DNA of 6,489 nt from Pseudodesulfovibrio sp. GTDB lineage: Bacteria > Desulfobacterota > Desulfovibrionia > Desulfovibrionales > Desulfovibrionaceae. The notes beneath the pieces are model-generated. The model was not told where the DNA came from, did no database searches, and worked only from the letters and a program-made list of their open reading frames with translations. Position numbers and translations under genes: made by a program. This document shows, piece after piece, positions 5,906 to 6,489 of the stretch; position 1 is the first letter of the stretch, and every line of letters starts with the position of its first letter. The stretch spans positions 1-6,489 of the forward strand of contig JAFLJW010000309.1 in the NCBI GenBank assembly GCA_022712815.1, read 5' to 3'.

Positions 5906-6489
5906 ATGGAATACTTTGAAATCGAACACGACAGCAACGCCAGAATCAAGGTCGTCGGATGTGGCGGCGGCGGTGGCAATGCGGTCAACAACATGATTCA
6001 GTCGGCACTCAAGGGCGTCAAATTCATTGTCGCCAACACCGACATTCAGGACATTCACAAGTCCTTGGCCGAGCACAAAATCCAGATTGGCGAAAAGCTG
6101 ACCAAAGGCCTTGGCGCGGGTGCCAACCCGGAGATAGGCCGCTCTGCCGCCATGGAATCCGTGGATCAGATTCGTGAGGCCCTTGACGGAGCCGACATGG
6201 TCTTCATCACCGCTGGCATGGGCGGTGGCACCGGCACCGGCTCTGCGCCTGTCGTGGCCGAAGTAGCCAAGGAAATCGGTGCGCTGACCGTTGGCGTGGT
6301 GACCAAACCATTTTATTTTGAAGGCAAACGCCGTCTGGAACAGGCCGAGGCAGGCGCAAAGGCCCTGTCCGATGTGGTGGATTCCATCATCACCATCCCC
6401 AATGACCGTCTGCTGCAACTGGCCGCCAAGAAAGCATCGTTCTCGGACATGCTCAAGAAGGCCGATGAGGTCCTGTACTACGCGGTCAA
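5906..6489 (+). CDS. ftsZ: FtsZ, tubulin-like division GTPase, N-terminal part
   Basis: FtsZ polymerises with GTP into the cytoplasmic Z-ring that organises division. Only the first 194 codons are present; the frame is open to the window edge, so the rest of the gene lies downstream. The fragment carries the nucleotide-binding half: T1 loop GCGGGGGNAVN (18-28), NTD (44-46), GLGAGANPEIG (68-78), the tubulin signature loop T4 GGGTGTG (106-112) followed by SAP, VTKPFYFEG (132-140) and PNDRLL (165-170). The catalytic T7 loop and the C-terminal FtsA-binding peptide are beyond the edge and cannot be checked. Cys19 replaces the more familiar valine in the T1 loop, a conservative variant. The ATG at 5906 has an AGGAGG 7 bases upstream, the strongest ribosome site in the window, as suits a highly expressed protein. 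Confidence 0.97.
   Translation, partial: MEYFEIEHDSNARIKVVGCGGGGGNAVNNMIQSALKGVKFIVANTDIQDIHKSLAEHKIQIGEKLTKGLGAGANPEIGRSAAMESVDQIREALDGADMVFITAGMGGGTGTGSAPVVAEVAKEIGALTVGVVTKPFYFEGKRRLEQAEAGAKALSDVVDSIITIPNDRLLQLAAKKASFSDMLKKADEVLYYAV

Noticed and set aside
5963..5977. GGC/GGT run near the ftsZ start
   Set aside because: It encodes the conserved glycine-rich T1 nucleotide loop of FtsZ; not a microsatellite.
5891..6418. 175-codon open frame on the - strand opposite ftsZ
   Set aside because: It mirrors the conserved FtsZ GTPase coding sequence, has a composition typical of a shadow frame (many His, Gly, Asp) and no recognisable motif.

Overview
This window is one uninterrupted stretch of a bacterial division and cell wall (dcw) cluster. 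All genes lie on the + strand, in the order ftsW (3' end only) - murG - murC - murB - ftsQ - ftsA - ftsZ (5' part only). Every gene is identified from family motifs read in the translation. No tRNA, rRNA, mobile element, CRISPR array or phage gene was seen. The sequence is moderately GC-rich with even codon use, which argues against recent transfer.

The likely source is a Gram-negative bacterium of the Desulfovibrio type (Desulfovibrionaceae or a close relative). This rests on murB lying directly between murC and ftsQ, the absence of ddl from that interval, and an FtsZ N-terminus beginning MEYFEI followed by NARIKVVG, which resembles Desulfovibrio FtsZ from memory. It is an inference without a database search.

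Layout: 1-198 is the last 65 codons of ftsW, the septal peptidoglycan polymerase. 195-1274 murG, 1290-2783 murC and 2780-3661 murB encode three steps of peptidoglycan precursor synthesis: lipid II formation, L-alanine addition to UDP-MurNAc, and UDP-MurNAc formation. 3658-4500 ftsQ, 4548-5783 ftsA and 5906-6489 ftsZ encode divisome proteins: the periplasmic scaffold, the actin-like membrane tether and the tubulin-like ring GTPase.

From ftsW to ftsQ the genes are almost fused. Three junctions are 4-base stop/start overlaps (ATGA or GTGA) and the fourth has a 15-base gap, pointing to one transcript and coupled translation. Spacing then widens to 47 bases before ftsA and 122 bases before ftsZ. 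The ftsA-ftsZ spacer is the only substantial non-coding DNA here. It holds a short purine-rich tandem repeat and a perfect 10-bp inverted repeat close to the ftsZ ribosome binding site, both candidates for post-transcriptional control of FtsZ.

No undescribed biological system was found. The points worth a second look are the ftsA-ftsZ spacer, a 9-base word shared by the two widest spacers, a cysteine in MurB where the catalytic serine usually lies, and the choice of murC start.
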